Shown: positions 50,543-59,986 of the stretch, piece by piece
How the letters are laid out: each line of letters begins with the position of its first letter
Position numbering within the stretch: position 1 is the first letter of the stretch
Assembly (NCBI GenBank): GCA_016285455.1
Contig: JAEEQS010000002.1
Location: 1 to 64,000 of the forward strand
Length of the DNA stretch: 64,000 bases
Direction of reading: 5' to 3'
Source of the DNA: Bacteroidales bacterium
GTDB lineage: Bacteria > Bacteroidota > Bacteroidia > Bacteroidales > UBA932
Translations under genes and position numbers: made by a program
The notes under the pieces: model-generated
The model's input: only the letters and a program-made list of their open reading frames with translations
The model's database searches: none
What the model was told of the DNA's origin: nothing

Positions 50543-51628
50543 ATGGGCTCTTCCAAGAAGAATAATACAGTCAAGTCCCTTGCAGACAAGCTTAGCGCTT
50601 TGCCTTTGCAGGAACCCGATTATTCAGATGACGAGAACGTTGAGGAACTCTTTGAGCACTACAAGTTCATAGTTGACAAGGGCCAGTCTATGATGAGGCT
50701 GGACAAGTACATTACCTCCAGGATGTTCGAGACATCGCGGAGCCGTGTCCAGATGGCAGTTGAGGCCGGCTACGTTAGGGTGAACGGAGTAATCGGCAAG
50801 TCTAATTACAAGATAAAGCCGTTAGACGAGATTTCACTGGTATTCCCATACGAGAAAAGAGTCAGGGATATTGGGCCTGAGAACATTCCTATAGACATTG
50901 TTTATGAAGATGATGACGTGCTGGTTATCAACAAAGAAGCTGGTATGGTGGTGCATCCGGGGCACGGGCATTTCTCCGGCACTCTTGTAAATGCCGTGGC
51001 CTATCATCTTGGAGGAAAGAACGGTATTCTGGTTCACAGGATAGACAAAGACACTTCCGGAATCCTTGTAATAGCCAAGAATGAAGAGGCCCAGATGAAA
51101 TTGGCCAAACAGTTCTTTGACCATACCACAAAAAGAAAATACGTAGCCATTGTATGGGGTAACGTTGAGCAGGACGAGGGAACTATAGAAGGCAACATAA
51201 CCCGCGATGAGTCAGACAGGATGAGGTTTACCGTAACCAAGGATCCTAACAAGGGAAAGAGAGCCGTAACGCATTACAGGGTTCTGGAAAGGTTTGGCTA
51301 TGTAACTGTGGTAGAATGTATTCTGGAAACAGGACGAACTCACCAGATAAGGGTGCATATGAAATATCTTGGCCATCCTTTGTTCAACGATGAGCGTTAC
51401 GGCGGAAACAAGATTCTGCAGGGAACAATCTTTACCAAATACAAGCAGTTTATCGAGAATTGCTTCAAGATTCTGCCAAGGCAGGGACTCCACGCAAAGA
51501 CTCTGGGATTCGTGCATCCGACAACGGGAAAGCAAATGGATTTTGATTCCCCTATTCCTTCTGATATGCAAGCTCTTATAGAGAAAATGAGAGCCTATGT
51601 CAAATCCCGAAACGATATAGAAGAGTAA
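50543..51628 (+). CDS. rluD: RluD-family 23S rRNA pseudouridine synthase
   Basis: 361 residues. An S4 RNA-binding domain (about 52-105, SRVQMAVEAGYVRVNG) precedes the pseudouridine synthase domain with the catalytic motif HRIDKDTSGILVIAK (D168) and GRTHQIRVHMKYLGHPL. RluD modifies helix 69 of 23S rRNA. The exact target could be that of another RluA-family member. The 3' end overlaps the convergent outer-membrane gene by 29 bp. Confidence 0.9.
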   Translation: MGSSKKNNTVKSLADKLSALPLQEPDYSDDENVEELFEHYKFIVDKGQSMMRLDKYITSRMFETSRSRVQMAVEAGYVRVNGVIGKSNYKIKPLDEISLVFPYEKRVRDIGPENIPIDIVYEDDDVLVINKEAGMVVHPGHGHFSGTLVNAVAYHLGGKNGILVHRIDKDTSGILVIAKNEEAQMKLAKQFFDHTTKRKYVAIVWGNVEQDEGTIEGNITRDESDRMRFTVTKDPNKGKRAVTHYRVLERFGYVTVVECILETGRTHQIRVHMKYLGHPLFNDERYGGNKILQGTIFTKYKQFIENCFKILPRQGLHAKTLGFVHPTTGKQMDFDSPIPSDMQALIEKMRAYVKSRNDIEE

Positions 51629-54299
51629 ACATCAGGTAACGGCCGAGAGTGTTGTTGCGTGTATCCTGATAATAATTTTCAGCGTTTGTCCTGGAAATTG
51701 CCTTGTTGGATTTCAGGATGTCATAAACCTTTACCCGGGCGGTCATTTTTTTTCTGAAGAAAGTCTTTGAAACAGAGGCGTTCCAGATGGTCTGGGATTT
51801 GCCGTAACCCTCTGAATACCCGATAAAAAAACGGTAGTTAAGGTCTGACGAAATATTCCAGGTCTTGTCTATTGTCCAGTTTACTGAAGCCGAAGCTCGG
51901 TTGGTCCACAGTGAAAGATTCTCCAGCGCCTTTGACGAATACCAGGTTCTCCTGTAAGAAAGTGCCAAAGATGCTGTAGCTTCAAAATCATCTAAGCGAT
52001 AGCTAAGCCTGTTGCTCAGACCAAGATTCATATTAGTTGTCTGGTTTTCCTCAAACTGGTCTCCGTTCTTAAGGAAGCTGATTCCGTTACTTAGGGCGGA
52101 GCGGCTCCACAGGTTCCAGTATAGATCCGTCTCCGGAATACGGTAGTTGTACATCAGCCTGAGATCCAGGCTGTAAATACCCTTGTCTGAATTTATGTAC
52201 TGCCGCACCTGGACTCCGTCCGGAGTATATGTCTTTTTATTTATGATACTGTTGGTTGTATATTTTCCCCTGAAAGTTACGCTGAACCAGCGGTAGCGGT
52301 TGCGTTTTCCTGTGCGGTACTCGGTGTCAAGATTGTGGGTGAAGGAAGGGTTTAGCTTGTCGTTTCCCTCCTGGACCACAAGCGGATTGGAGTTATCTCT
52401 TATTGGAAGAAGCTGATTCAGAGAAGGCTGTGATGTGGTTCCCCGATAAGTTACCCTAAGATAACGGCTGCCGTCGAAACGGTGGATGAATCTTGCGGTC
52501 GGGGCAAAATTGCATACTGTGTATGACGTGTCTTTTCCTCTGCCGGTACTCGTGGTCTTTGACGGCTGGAGCGATGCCCCGAGCATAAAATTGTAGTGCT
52601 TTTCCTGCTTCCTGAAACTAATCTCGTAGCGTCTGGTGGTAAAGTCTCCCTTATAGTCTCTTGTCTGGTCTTCATCCGGAATATCGTATTTTCCGGTTGA
52701 AGGATCATAGTCAAATGTATTTCTTAGCGTGGTGGAATGGCTTTTGGCGCTGCGGTGGGCCAGCTGAAAGAAATAGTTTTTCCCAAGCGGCTCTGTATAA
52801 GTAATATATACCGCATAGCCGTCACTGGTGTTTTTGCGGTTGTAAAGCTGGTCCACTTCTTTGGTGCGGTTGATTTCTCCGTTGTTGAAATAAGATGTCA
52901 GAGACTGGTTGGTGCCGTCTGCAGTGTTGCGTGAGAAATTGTAGTTTAGGACAAGAGCCATAGTTCTGCCAGGCTTGCCGAGCCTCTGCCTCCAGACGAA
53001 TGTCACAGCCCCTTTTGATGAATTATTGTCGCCGATGGAAGAGCTGGTTCCTCTGTTGGTAGAATCTGAATTTCTGAGAGTTGAGAAAACTCGTCCCCTG
53101 GAGAAATCTCCGCTTCCAATCTGGAGAGACGGGCGGAGCGTGAAAGAAGTGTTTTCGCTCGGCGAATAAACAGTTTCGCTGTTGAACCTGTGCCCGCGAG
53201 TCTTGTTGCGGCTGGAATTCAGGGAATGGCTATACTGCGTAACGTCATCGCTGAGGCTGGAAACTCTGTCTACTGTCTGTTCAATTACCTGATCCGAGGT
53301 TGAATAGAGGTAGCTGTTCTGAGTCTTTATCTTCTTGTCTTTGCTTTCGTAGTTGTAGTTGGTGCCGGCCATGCGGCTGGCTGTCACGCCATTGCCGGTG
53401 GCGGTGTTGCCCACGAGGGAAGTGAGCATATCCATTGCCATATCCCTGAAACCCGCGTTGTTGGTGTTGTTGGCGTTGCCTATGAGGCTGAACTGTGAGG
53501 TATTGGTGAATCTTCCGGCAAGCAGGGCTCCCTCATAGCGCTTGTTGGAACCATAGCCGCCGCCGAGATTCCCGAACCAGTTGTCAAAAATGCCGTTTTT
53601 AAGGCTTAAATCCAGGACAGTTTCCTCTTCTCCGTCGTCTATTCCGGTAAAGCGGGCTTCATCGCTCTGGCGGTCAAGAAGCCTGATTTTCTCCACTATC
53701 TTGGCCGGTATGTTCTTGGAAGCCAGGGCGGGATCGTCCATAAAGAAAGTCTTGCCGTCTATCATTATCTTCTTGACTTCCTTGCCGTCTGCGTAAATCT
53801 TCCCGTCTTCTATCTCCACTCCCGGAAGTTTCTTTATGAGTTCCTCCAGCATATCCGCCTCTTCCACCTTGAAGGAAGAAGCGTTGAATTCTATGGTGTC
53901 CTGTTTGACCAGCATCTGGTTTCCGGTGGCGCTTACCGTTATGGATGACAGCTGATTGGCAGAAGAAAGAAGAACGGTACCCATATCGTTGGATCCCCTT
54001 TTTACATCAAATGTGGCCGTGAATGTCCTGTAGCCCACGTAATCTACCCTTGCTTCAGCCCTTCCAACCGGAACCTTTTTGATTATGGCCGTTCCGGCAG
54101 AATCAGTCATTGAGTGATGTTTGGGATTTTGCTCACCGATATACTTTACGCTGAAAAGAGCCGCTTCCACGGGAGCCTTGGTTGCACTGTCCAGAACAAT
54201 GACTTTAAGAGTGTTCTGGGCATAAAGAATCATCCCCCCACCATACAGCGTAAGTATGATGAGGGGGATGATTGCCTTTATCCCGATGGAAGCTTTCAT
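51600..54299 (-). CDS. Outer-membrane beta-barrel protein, paralogue 2
   Basis: About 900 residues from ATG 54299 (MKASIGIKAIIPL); upstream in-frame ATG codons lie in the preceding gene. Signal peptide to about residue 28, then CarboxypepD_reg-like Ig domain (VLDSATKAPVEAALF), a plug-like segment (LEELIKKLPGVEIEDGKIYAD, GIDDGEEETVLDLSL) and a large OMP barrel ending YLMFTLLYRFGI with the terminal aromatic. Likely outer-membrane channel or transporter related to TonB receptors, without a visible TonB box. Paralogue of the next gene. Confidence 0.85.
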   Translation of the reverse strand: MKASIGIKAIIPLIILTLYGGGMILYAQNTLKVIVLDSATKAPVEAALFSVKYIGEQNPKHHSMTDSAGTAIIKKVPVGRAEARVDYVGYRTFTATFDVKRGSNDMGTVLLSSANQLSSITVSATGNQMLVKQDTIEFNASSFKVEEADMLEELIKKLPGVEIEDGKIYADGKEVKKIMIDGKTFFMDDPALASKNIPAKIVEKIRLLDRQSDEARFTGIDDGEEETVLDLSLKNGIFDNWFGNLGGGYGSNKRYEGALLAGRFTNTSQFSLIGNANNTNNAGFRDMAMDMLTSLVGNTATGNGVTASRMAGTNYNYESKDKKIKTQNSYLYSTSDQVIEQTVDRVSSLSDDVTQYSHSLNSSRNKTRGHRFNSETVYSPSENTSFTLRPSLQIGSGDFSRGRVFSTLRNSDSTNRGTSSSIGDNNSSKGAVTFVWRQRLGKPGRTMALVLNYNFSRNTADGTNQSLTSYFNNGEINRTKEVDQLYNRKNTSDGYAVYITYTEPLGKNYFFQLAHRSAKSHSTTLRNTFDYDPSTGKYDIPDEDQTRDYKGDFTTRRYEISFRKQEKHYNFMLGASLQPSKTTSTGRGKDTSYTVCNFAPTARFIHRFDGSRYLRVTYRGTTSQPSLNQLLPIRDNSNPLVVQEGNDKLNPSFTHNLDTEYRTGKRNRYRWFSVTFRGKYTTNSIINKKTYTPDGVQVRQYINSDKGIYSLDLRLMYNYRIPETDLYWNLWSRSALSNGISFLKNGDQFEENQTTNMNLGLSNRLSYRLDDFEATASLALSYRRTWYSSKALENLSLWTNRASASVNWTIDKTWNISSDLNYRFFIGYSEGYGKSQTIWNASVSKTFFRKKMTARVKVYDILKSNKAISRTNAENYYQDTRNNTLGRYLMFTLLYRFGI

Positions 54300-54300
54300 A

Positions 54301-57126
54301 TTATCTTCTTCTTCCGCCGCCTGGAGGAGGGCCGCCCCATCCGCCAGGACCGCCACCGCGTCTTGCATCACGCATATTCACTCCGCCGAAGCTGCCGAAG
54401 CGGTAAGTAAGTGTGAACATCACATAGCGTCCAAGGGTGTTGTTGGTCACGTCCTCAAAGTAGTTCTCGGATGTTGTCCTGTAAGTGTTTCTTGACTTGT
54501 TGAGGATATCGTAAACCCTTACCTTGAAGGTGAAAGCGTTTCTGAAGAAGGTCTTGGAAACTTCTCCGTTCCAGATTGTTTGACTCTGGCCAAAGCCTGA
54601 AGAATAACCGTTGTAGAACCTGCGGGTAATGTCTGTGGTAACGTTAAAGGTCTTGAGGAATGTCCAGTTTACGCTGGCCGTCACCCTATTGGACCAGGTC
54701 TGGACATCGTCAAGGCTCTTGACGCTGTACCAGGCGTTGCGGAAGTTGGTTCCGCCGCCGAGCCTTGCCTCAAAGTTGTCTATCCTGTATGTCAGGTTGA
54801 GGTTAAGCATAACGTTCAAGTTCTTGGTCTCGTTTTCGGCAAAGTCCCCTGCCGTAGCTACATAGCTGATTCCGTTGCCAAAGCTGAACCTTGAGAAAAC
54901 GTTGATGGTAAAGTCGCTCTTTGCAATCTTTGAATTGTAGAAGATTCCGCCTGAGAAATTGTAGATACCCTTGTCTGCGTTTATGTACTTGCTGTGCTGT
55001 ACTCCGTCTGCATCATATCTCTTCTGATTTATGATGCTCTTAGATGTGAGTGATGTTTCAAAGTTGAACCCGAAGAAGCTGAAATTCTTGCGGTTATTGG
55101 TTCTGTATTCTCCTCCGATGCGGTGAGAGAATGAAGGATTCAGCTTGTCATTTCCTTCCTGAACATACAGCGGGTTGGAGTTATCAGGTATTGGAAGCAA
55201 CTGGTTCAGGCTCGGCTGGTTTGTCCTTCCCCAATAGTAGAGCCTGAGGAAACGGTCCTGGGAAATCCTGTAATCGAATCTTGCGCTAGGAGCGTAATTG
55301 GTCACCGAGTAAGATGTGTCACGGCCTCTTCCCACGCTGGTAGTCTTTGAAGGAGAAGCGCTAACGCCGAACATAAAGTTGTATTTTTCCTCCTGTTTCC
55401 TGAGGGCTAATTCAAACCTTTGATTCTGGAAATCACCCATATAGTTGCTGGAATACTCATCGTTGCGGATTGAATATGTGTCTGTAACAGGATCATAATC
55501 GTTGGTTTCCTTAGACGTATTGGAGTGGTTGAGACTGTAACGGTAAGAACCCTGGATGAAGTAGTTCTTTCCTAAAGGCTCCGTGTAAGTTCCGGCCAAT
55601 CCGAACTGGTTGGACCTTTGATTCTGATGATAGTTCTGGTTTATGTCATCCGTCCTGGCAATTGTGCCGCCAGTAAAGTAATTGGTCTCAGATATATTGA
55701 ATCCGTCTGAAGAATTATTGGAGAAAGCGTAGTTGACTCTCAGCGTGAGAGTTCTGCCTGGTTTCCAAAGCCTCTGCCTCCACATCAAACGTCCGCCAAC
55801 CTGAAGGGAATTGTTGTCTCCGAAAGAAGAGTTGAATCCGCGGTTGGTGGAATCTGCTCCCCTGAGAGTGTAAAAGTTGCTCCTCTGGTCAAAGTCTCCG
55901 TTGCCTACTCTCAGATAAGGACGGAAAATGAAGGAAGTTGCATCTGTAGGATTGTACTCAATCTCGCTGTCAAACCTGTGTCCGCGAGATACTGTATTCT
56001 GCTTGCCGTCTGACCAGTTATTCTGGTTCAAGGTCTCGGAAAGAATTGTAGTACGGTCTTTGGTTTCAAACACATCCTTGTCAGAAGTGGAATACAAGTA
56101 ACTGCTATTTATCTTGAGTTTTTTGTTCTGGGACTCGTAGTTGGCATTCATACCGCCCATCTTGGAAGCCGTAATTCCGTTTCCGGTCCAGGAGAATCCG
56201 CCGCCGCGACCCATTCCGCCGCCCTGGCCCATTCCGCCGCCAGACATCATCACGCTCATCATTGAGCCTGCCATATCGTTGAAACCACGGTTATTGGTGT
56301 TGTTGGCATTGCCTATGAAGCTCAGCTGCATCCTAGGAGTGAACCTTCCAACCATAAATGAGCCTTCATACCTTTTCTTAGTTCCATAGCCGCCACCCAC
56401 GTTGCCTATCCAGCCATCTGCCATTCCTCTCTTCAGGCTAAGGTCCAGAACGGTTTCCTCTTCTCCGTCGTCTATTCCAGTAAAGCGGGCCTCGTCTGAT
56501 TTGCGCTCAACTACCCTTACCTTGTCTATGATCTTGGCAGGAAGGTTCTTGGATGCCAGCTGAGGGTCATCCATGAAGAAGACCTTGCCGTCTATCATTA
56601 TCTTGGTGATTTCCTTGCCGTTCTGGGTAATCTTTCCGTCTGAATCTATCTCTACGCCAGGAAGTTTCTTCAGGAGTTCTTCCAGCATATCTGTCTCGTT
56701 GGTCTTGAATGAAGAAGCGTTATACTCTATGGTGTCTTTTTTGACCACAATCTGGTTTCCGGCAGCAATAACCACAATGCTGGAAAGGGTGTTCTGGCCG
56801 TTAAGGTATACCGTTCCAATATCGTTAGCACCCTTGTGGACGTCAAAAACCTGGGTATGCTGCCTGTAGCCTACGCACTCTATCAAAACATTTGCCCTTC
56901 CAACCGGAGGGTTGGGAATAACTGCAACTCCAGTGGAGTCTGTCAGGGCATAACGCTTTGCCTGAGCCTCGCCAATATACTTGATGCTCATTGTGGCGAA
57001 TTCTACCGGCGCTTTTGACGCGCTGTCCAGAACCGTGACTTTCAAAGAGTTCTGGGAATAACTCCTGTTGCCCGCCAGAATAACCAGCGCTGCAATCAGG
57101 GAAAAGTATAAAAATATCTTCTTCAT
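54301..57126 (-). CDS. Outer-membrane beta-barrel protein, paralogue 1
   Basis: About 941 residues from ATG 57126 (MKKIFLYFSL, signal peptide to SYSQ). Same domain order as its neighbour: VLDSASKAPVEFATM, LEELLKKLPGVEIDSDGKI, GIDDGEEETVLDLSL, barrel to YVMFTLTYRFG. It differs by a Gly/Met insert (GGGMGQGGGMGRGGG) and a C-terminal Gly/Pro/Arg tail after the barrel end, which should hang free outside the last strand. One base separates it from paralogue 2, so they are co-transcribed after a tandem duplication. Confidence 0.87.
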   Translation of the reverse strand: MKKIFLYFSLIAALVILAGNRSYSQNSLKVTVLDSASKAPVEFATMSIKYIGEAQAKRYALTDSTGVAVIPNPPVGRANVLIECVGYRQHTQVFDVHKGANDIGTVYLNGQNTLSSIVVIAAGNQIVVKKDTIEYNASSFKTNETDMLEELLKKLPGVEIDSDGKITQNGKEITKIMIDGKVFFMDDPQLASKNLPAKIIDKVRVVERKSDEARFTGIDDGEEETVLDLSLKRGMADGWIGNVGGGYGTKKRYEGSFMVGRFTPRMQLSFIGNANNTNNRGFNDMAGSMMSVMMSGGGMGQGGGMGRGGGFSWTGNGITASKMGGMNANYESQNKKLKINSSYLYSTSDKDVFETKDRTTILSETLNQNNWSDGKQNTVSRGHRFDSEIEYNPTDATSFIFRPYLRVGNGDFDQRSNFYTLRGADSTNRGFNSSFGDNNSLQVGGRLMWRQRLWKPGRTLTLRVNYAFSNNSSDGFNISETNYFTGGTIARTDDINQNYHQNQRSNQFGLAGTYTEPLGKNYFIQGSYRYSLNHSNTSKETNDYDPVTDTYSIRNDEYSSNYMGDFQNQRFELALRKQEEKYNFMFGVSASPSKTTSVGRGRDTSYSVTNYAPSARFDYRISQDRFLRLYYWGRTNQPSLNQLLPIPDNSNPLYVQEGNDKLNPSFSHRIGGEYRTNNRKNFSFFGFNFETSLTSKSIINQKRYDADGVQHSKYINADKGIYNFSGGIFYNSKIAKSDFTINVFSRFSFGNGISYVATAGDFAENETKNLNVMLNLNLTYRIDNFEARLGGGTNFRNAWYSVKSLDDVQTWSNRVTASVNWTFLKTFNVTTDITRRFYNGYSSGFGQSQTIWNGEVSKTFFRNAFTFKVRVYDILNKSRNTYRTTSENYFEDVTNNTLGRYVMFTLTYRFGSFGGVNMRDARRGGGPGGWGGPPPGGGRRR

Positions 57127-57175
57127 AAAAATCAATTAACAACGTTTTAGACGGAAAACAAAGGCAAAAGTAAAG

Positions 57176-57862
57176 TTACGATTTTTGGGAACTTTTGACA
57201 CTTTTTATTGTCCGTCCAGGATTTGACTTTATAAAGTCACTCCAGCTGGATTTGTGACCTGCGCTCTTTATGTTTTCGGCTCCAGCCTTGCCCACTCTGC
57301 GGCTCAGTGCGGAAGCTTTTTTGGAGGAGGAAGCGGAAAGTCGGGTGCGGATATCCTCCGTCTGGGCCTTTGATGTGATGGATCCGCTGCTCAGGAAATG
57401 GCAGAGGGCAATGGCCACCGCATCTGTGGCATCCAGATATTTTACATCACAGCTGAAACTGAGTATGCTCTGCACCATCGCTGAGACCTGTTCCTTTGAA
57501 GCGGAGCCTTTTCCGGTAACAGCCAGTTTGACGCTGGTAGGAGCATATTCATAAATAGGTATGTCTTTCAAAAGGGCTGCGGCAATGGCAGCTCCCTGGG
57601 CCCTTCCGAGCTTGAGCATAGTCTGCGGGTTCTTTCCGTAGAAAGGCGCTTCAATGGCCATTTCGTCCGGGCGGTATTTACGTATGAGCTTGGAGATTTC
57701 CGACAGAATCCTCTGAAGGACAAGAAAATGCGTTTCTTCCTTCTTGAGGTTTACTACTCCCAGCTCCTTCAGGCGGGCTTTGCGTCCAGTTACGGAAATG
57801 ACCCCGAAACCAAGGATTCTGGTCCCGGGGTCTATTCCCAATATAACTTTCTGGTCCGCCAT
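57176..57862 (-). CDS. ruvC: Holliday junction resolvase RuvC
   Basis: 228 residues. Catalytic acids: D11 (GIDPGT), E71 (MAIEAPFYGKNP), and D144/D147 (LDATDAVAIALCHF). Cuts Holliday junctions symmetrically together with RuvAB. About 65 C-terminal residues (from about 160) form a Ser/Lys-rich extension beyond the normal RuvC fold. Stop 50 bp from the start of barrel paralogue 1; start 9 bp after serS. Confidence 0.93.
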   Translation of the reverse strand: MADQKVILGIDPGTRILGFGVISVTGRKARLKELGVVNLKKEETHFLVLQRILSEISKLIRKYRPDEMAIEAPFYGKNPQTMLKLGRAQGAAIAAALLKDIPIYEYAPTSVKLAVTGKGSASKEQVSAMVQSILSFSCDVKYLDATDAVAIALCHFLSSGSITSKAQTEDIRTRLSASSSKKASALSRRVGKAGAENIKSAGHKSSWSDFIKSNPGRTIKSVKSSQKS

Positions 57863-57870
57863 CTGACTCC

Positions 57871-59145
57871 TTAATCTATATAGTCAAAGCCGGTATATGG
57901 TCTCAGGCAGTCAGGGACCCTGATTCTTCCGTCTTCTGTCTGGTTGTCCTCCAAAATAGATGCCAGTATTCTAGGCAGGGCAAGGGAGCTTCCGTTCAGG
58001 GTATGGGCAAGACGTATCTTGCCGTCATCGTCTTTGAAACGGAGACGCATACGGTTTGCCTGATAAGTCTCAAAGTTAGATACGGAGCTAACTTCCAGCC
58101 AGCGGCCCTGGGCTTGGCTGTAAACTTCAAAATCATAGGTAATGGCTGAGGTAAAGCTCATATCTCCACCGCAAAGGCGGAGAATCCTGTAAGGAAGTCC
58201 GAGTTCCTGAACCAGAGACTCTACGTGAGCTACCATTCCGTCCAGAGCCTTATAGGACTCTTCCGGAAGAGCAAGCTGAACGATTTCCACTTTGTCGAAC
58301 TGGTGCAGACGGTTAAGGCCCCTTACGTCTTTGCCGTAAGAGCCGGCCTCGCGCCTGAAGCACTGGGTGTAAGCGGTCATCTTGATCGGGAAGTTCTTCT
58401 TTGGAACTATGCAGTCTCTGTAGATGTTGGTAACAGGAACCTCAGCAGTAGGAATCATATAGAACTTGTCTAGACCTATATAATACATCTGCTCTCCTTT
58501 GTCAGGCAGCTGGCCAGTGGCAAAGGCTGAATCCTCGTTCACAACAAGCGGCGGCTGAACTTCAAGGTAGCCGGCCTTGGTGTTGCGGTCCAGGAAGTAG
58601 GCTATCAGAGCCCTCTGGATTTTGGCTCCTTTGCCAATGTAAACTGGGAAACCGGCTCCGGTGAGCTTGACTCCAAGGTCAAAGTCTATGATGCCCAGAT
58701 CTTTGGCCAGTTCCCAGTGAGGCTTTGCGTTTGGAGGAAGAACTGCTTTGTGGCCTCCTTCCTTTACTACGACGTTATCTTCAGCGCTCTTTCCTTCCGG
58801 AACAATGTCGCAAGGAAGATTAGGCAGGAGAACCAGTTTCTCTGTCTGCTCCTTCTGGAGGCTATCCAGCTTCTGCTGAAGCTCGGCTGAAGCGTTTTTA
58901 AGCTCAGCGACCTCTTTCTTTGCAGCCTCAGCCTCTTCTCTCTTTCCCTCTTTCATCAGCAGGCCGATGCTCTTGGCGGCCTGATTCTGGCGAGAGAGGT
59001 TACCATCCAGCTGAGTCTGGATGCTGCGCCTCTGGGAGTCTATGTCCAGAATCTCGGCTACTATCTGCTTTGCGTTAAAATTCTTTACGGCAAGCCTTTC
59101 TACAACGAAATCCGGCTGCTGGCGCAATAATTTAAGCTCTAACAT
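57871..59145 (-). CDS. serS: Serine--tRNA ligase
   Basis: 424 residues. An N-terminal two-helix coiled arm (about 30-110, RQNQAAKSIGLLMKEGKREE) binds the long variable arm of tRNA-Ser. The class II core has TAEVPVTNIYRD (motif 1/2 region), CFRREAGSYGKDVRGLNRLHQFDKVE (motif 2) and LPRILASILEDNQ (motif 3, with the usual Gly-x-Arg element reading ALPRIL). Normal length. First in the serS-ruvC pair. Confidence 0.95.
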   Translation of the reverse strand: MLELKLLRQQPDFVVERLAVKNFNAKQIVAEILDIDSQRRSIQTQLDGNLSRQNQAAKSIGLLMKEGKREEAEAAKKEVAELKNASAELQQKLDSLQKEQTEKLVLLPNLPCDIVPEGKSAEDNVVVKEGGHKAVLPPNAKPHWELAKDLGIIDFDLGVKLTGAGFPVYIGKGAKIQRALIAYFLDRNTKAGYLEVQPPLVVNEDSAFATGQLPDKGEQMYYIGLDKFYMIPTAEVPVTNIYRDCIVPKKNFPIKMTAYTQCFRREAGSYGKDVRGLNRLHQFDKVEIVQLALPEESYKALDGMVAHVESLVQELGLPYRILRLCGGDMSFTSAITYDFEVYSQAQGRWLEVSSVSNFETYQANRMRLRFKDDDGKIRLAHTLNGSSLALPRILASILEDNQTEDGRIRVPDCLRPYTGFDYID

Positions 59146-59180
59146 ATTTGTCTATACTTTATTTTTTGATTTCAAAACAA

Positions 59181-59209
59181 AAGGCGCCCTGTAAAGCAAA
59201 GGGCGCCTT
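59181..59209 (-). terminator. Terminator of the rplU-rpmA operon
   Basis: AAGGCGCCCT (59181-59190) and AGGGCGCCTT (59200-59209) form a perfect 10-bp stem. On the minus strand it is followed by TTGTTTTG. Lies 32 bp after the rpmA stop. Confidence 0.8.
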
Positions 59210-59240
59210 CTCAGATTTTCTCTATGCGGTAAACCCGGGA

Positions 59241-59510
59241 TTAGCTCTTTGCCTCTTCCTTAGGAACTACCGATACATAGGACTTGCCTTCTGACTTTAC
59301 CGTGAAGGTAACGATTCCATCCGTCAAAGCAAAAAGAGTATGGTCTTTGCCCATTCCCACGTTCTTGCCCGGATAGTGCTGTGTACCTCTCTGGCGTACC
59401 AGAATGTTGCCGGCCTTGCAAAGAGAACCGCCTGAAATCTTCAGGCCAAGTCTTTTGCTCTGTGATTCGCGGCCGTTCTTGGAACTACCTACACCTTTCT
59501 TGTGTGCCAT
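59241..59510 (-). CDS. rpmA: 50S ribosomal protein L27
   Basis: 89 residues, [20 protein letters not shown] followed by LGLKISGG and [24 protein letters not shown], diagnostic of L27, which reaches towards the peptidyl-transferase centre. The N-terminus has no cleavable leader as in Firmicutes. 12 bp after rplU. Confidence 0.97.
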   Translation of the reverse strand: MAHKKGVGSSKNGRESQSKRLGLKISGGSLCKAGNILVRQRGTQHYPGKNVGMGKDHTLFALTDGIVTFTVKSEGKSYVSVVPKEEAKS

Positions 59511-59521
59511 AATCTTTTACT

Positions 59522-59830
59522 TTAAGCGATTGATTCAATTTCCAGTCTGGTAAGGTACTGACGGTGTCCGTTCTTCTTGTCGAATCCCTTGTGGGCGATC
59601 TTCTTGAATACGATAACCTTGTTACCTTTAAGGTGCTCAAGCACTTTGGCCTTTACGGCCGCACCCTCAACATACGGAGTTCCGACTGTTACTGCTCCGT
59701 CGTTGTCTGTCAGCAGGACCTTGTCAAAGGTTACGGTAGAGCCTACCTCGTCTGCAAGACGATGAACGTAGATCTTCTTTCCGGCCTCAACCTTAAACTG
59801 CTGACCTGCAATGTCTACAATTGCGTACAT
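59522..59830 (-). CDS. rplU: 50S ribosomal protein L21
   Basis: 102 residues from ATG 59830 ([18 protein letters not shown]), the normal L21 start; an upstream in-frame start at 59896 would give an unusual N-terminus and is rejected. Core features: [30 protein letters not shown] and [11 protein letters not shown]. Pairs with rpmA as in most bacteria. Confidence 0.96.
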   Translation of the reverse strand: MYAIVDIAGQQFKVEAGKKIYVHRLADEVGSTVTFDKVLLTDNDGAVTVGTPYVEGAAVKAKVLEHLKGNKVIVFKKIAHKGFDKKNGHRQYLTRLEIESIA

Positions 59831-59918
59831 AACTAAAACACATTTTGGTTTTGACAGCAAGCGGCCTGACTTGCAGGCTCTTATAAAAAGCTCCACTGCC
59901 TTCTTTCATTTGGGGAGG

Positions 59919-59950
59919 CAAAAGTAGTGTATTTGGCAGGAAAAAACAAA
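59919..59950 (-). promoter_or_regulatory. Promoter of rplU-rpmA
   Basis: Minus strand TTTG (59947-59950), 20 bp, TACTTTTG (59919-59926). On the plus strand TAAATTTG (59960-59967) just to the right is a plausible -7 box for the divergent P-loop gene. Confidence 0.6.
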
Positions 59951-59986
59951 ATTTTTGATTAAATTTGTGTCCCTATGCATTGAAAG

